A stretch of DNA of 55,856 bases from CAYLXX01 sp964387955 (GTDB taxonomy: Bacteria > Patescibacteriota > Microgenomatia > UBA1406 > GWC2-37-13), in assembly GCA_964387955.1 (NCBI GenBank), contig CAYLXX010000002.1, forward strand, positions 1-55,856, written 5' to 3'. Below, in pieces: positions 55,522 through 55,856 of the stretch. Below the pieces are notes generated by a model. That model saw only the letters and a list, made by a program, of their open reading frames with translations. It did not search any database and was not told the DNA's origin. The stretch's first letter is position 1; each line of letters opens with the position of its first letter. The translations under genes and the position numbers were made by a program.

Positions 55522-55856
55522 TTAGCCTCTTTTAAAAAGTTTCATAAACGCTTCTTTGGGTATTTCGACGCGGCCGACCATTTTCATTTTCTTTTTGCCT
55601 TCTTTTTGTTTCTCAAGTAGTTTACGTTTACGTCCAAAGTCACCGCCGCCAACTGTTTTCCCGCCTTTGACTAACACATCCTTTCGGTAAGCAGATTGCC
55701 GCTCAGACGCGATGATTTTACCCTTATATTGGGCTTGGATTTTAATCTCAAATTGCTGCCGAGGAATAACGTCTTTCATTTTTTTGACCAGCTCATATGC
55801 CCTTTCCTGAGCACGTTCGGCCACAACAATATCAGAGAATTCTTCAATTTCTTCCA
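55522..55856 (-). CDS. lepA: elongation factor 4 (LepA), C-terminal part
   Basis: The gene runs off the right edge of the window; the last about 110 codons are present. The LepA-specific C-terminal domain is clear: I-P-R-Q-Q-F-E-I-K-I-Q-A, then K-D-V-L-V-K-G-G-K-T-V-G-G-G-D, R-K-R-K-L-L-E-K-Q-K-E-G-K-K, and V-E-I-P-K-E-A-F. LepA is a translational GTPase acting on stalled or initiating ribosomes. The GTPase domains lie outside the window. Confidence 0.95.
   Translation of the reverse strand, partial: EEIEEFSDIVVAERAQERAYELVKKMKDVIPRQQFEIKIQAQYKGKIIASERQSAYRKDVLVKGGKTVGGGDFGRKRKLLEKQKEGKKKMKMVGRVEIPKEAFMKLFKRG

Noticed and set aside
1..55856. CRISPR array, prophage, insertion sequence or restriction system
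   Set aside because: I looked for regularly spaced repeats, transposase and integrase motifs and methylase motifs and saw none.

Overview
The window looks like a scaffold from a small-genome bacterium of the Candidate Phyla Radiation, most like Microgenomates (inference). Supporting signs are dense gene packing with 4-bp overlaps, an rpsF-ssb-rpsR cluster without rplI (L9), a compact single-core EF-Ts, a release factor without domain 1, a YbeY that lacks its terminal zinc-site motif, three tRNA genes without encoded CCA, and many unrecognised short proteins. There is no CRISPR array, phage, IS element or recognisable defence island. Two 100-N scaffold gaps are present. The first (2950-3049) is flanked by a 55-bp duplicated contig end and appears artificial. 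The second (53743-53842) hides the middle of folD.

Layout. 1-47: 3' end of 16S rRNA, followed by protein genes and no 23S. 193-4373: hypotheticals, then a leftward module of a soluble PRC/MgtE-N/CBS protein, an NRAMP-related (probably Mg2+) transporter and a diverged DUF62 protein. 4465-8216: tRNA-Ile, RdgB, tRNA-Val, a double ATP-grasp protein, and a 21-residue basic peptide gene with its own Shine-Dalgarno (SD) site and terminator. 8471-14345: PepF-like peptidase, membrane-anchored double-AAA Clp protein, LysM and Ig-like surface proteins, galU. 14393-23319: rightward run rpsB-tsf-frr-rseP-kinase-csaA-like-proS-DHH-rpsU-ybeY-dnaX-ybaB-prs. 23426-25731: recR and RNase J leftward. 25755-29207: MIP18-family gene, small hypotheticals, tRNA-Pro, cysS. 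29209-36468: leftward sortase, ADP-forming acyl-CoA synthetase, ABC exporter, SIMPL protein and a membrane glycosyltransferase, with two rightward micro-genes between. 36518-40716: rpsF-ssb-rpsR-(unknown)-S41 protease-HtrA. 40923-42112: a leftward micro-operon of five tiny genes, including two adjacent small zinc-finger proteins, behind a structured leader. 42174-46698: hisS, LuxR-type regulator, short RF1, an unknown gene, L31, L10 leader, L10, L7/L12. 46798-55856: gyrB, H+-pyrophosphatase, gyrA, folD, miaA, a hypothetical, and the 3' part of lepA.

The clearest genome-wide pattern concerns start sites. At least a dozen genes have an extended -10 box (TGnTAYAAT) only 6-9 nt before the start codon and no SD site, so their mRNAs should be leaderless. 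A distinct minority (the micro-genes, S21 and L7/L12) has strong SD sites complementary to the intact 16S tail. The best candidates for something undescribed are the five-gene zinc-finger/membrane micro-operon with its leader element, and the micro-genes at 8151-8216 and 34583-34765. Functions for these are not known to me.
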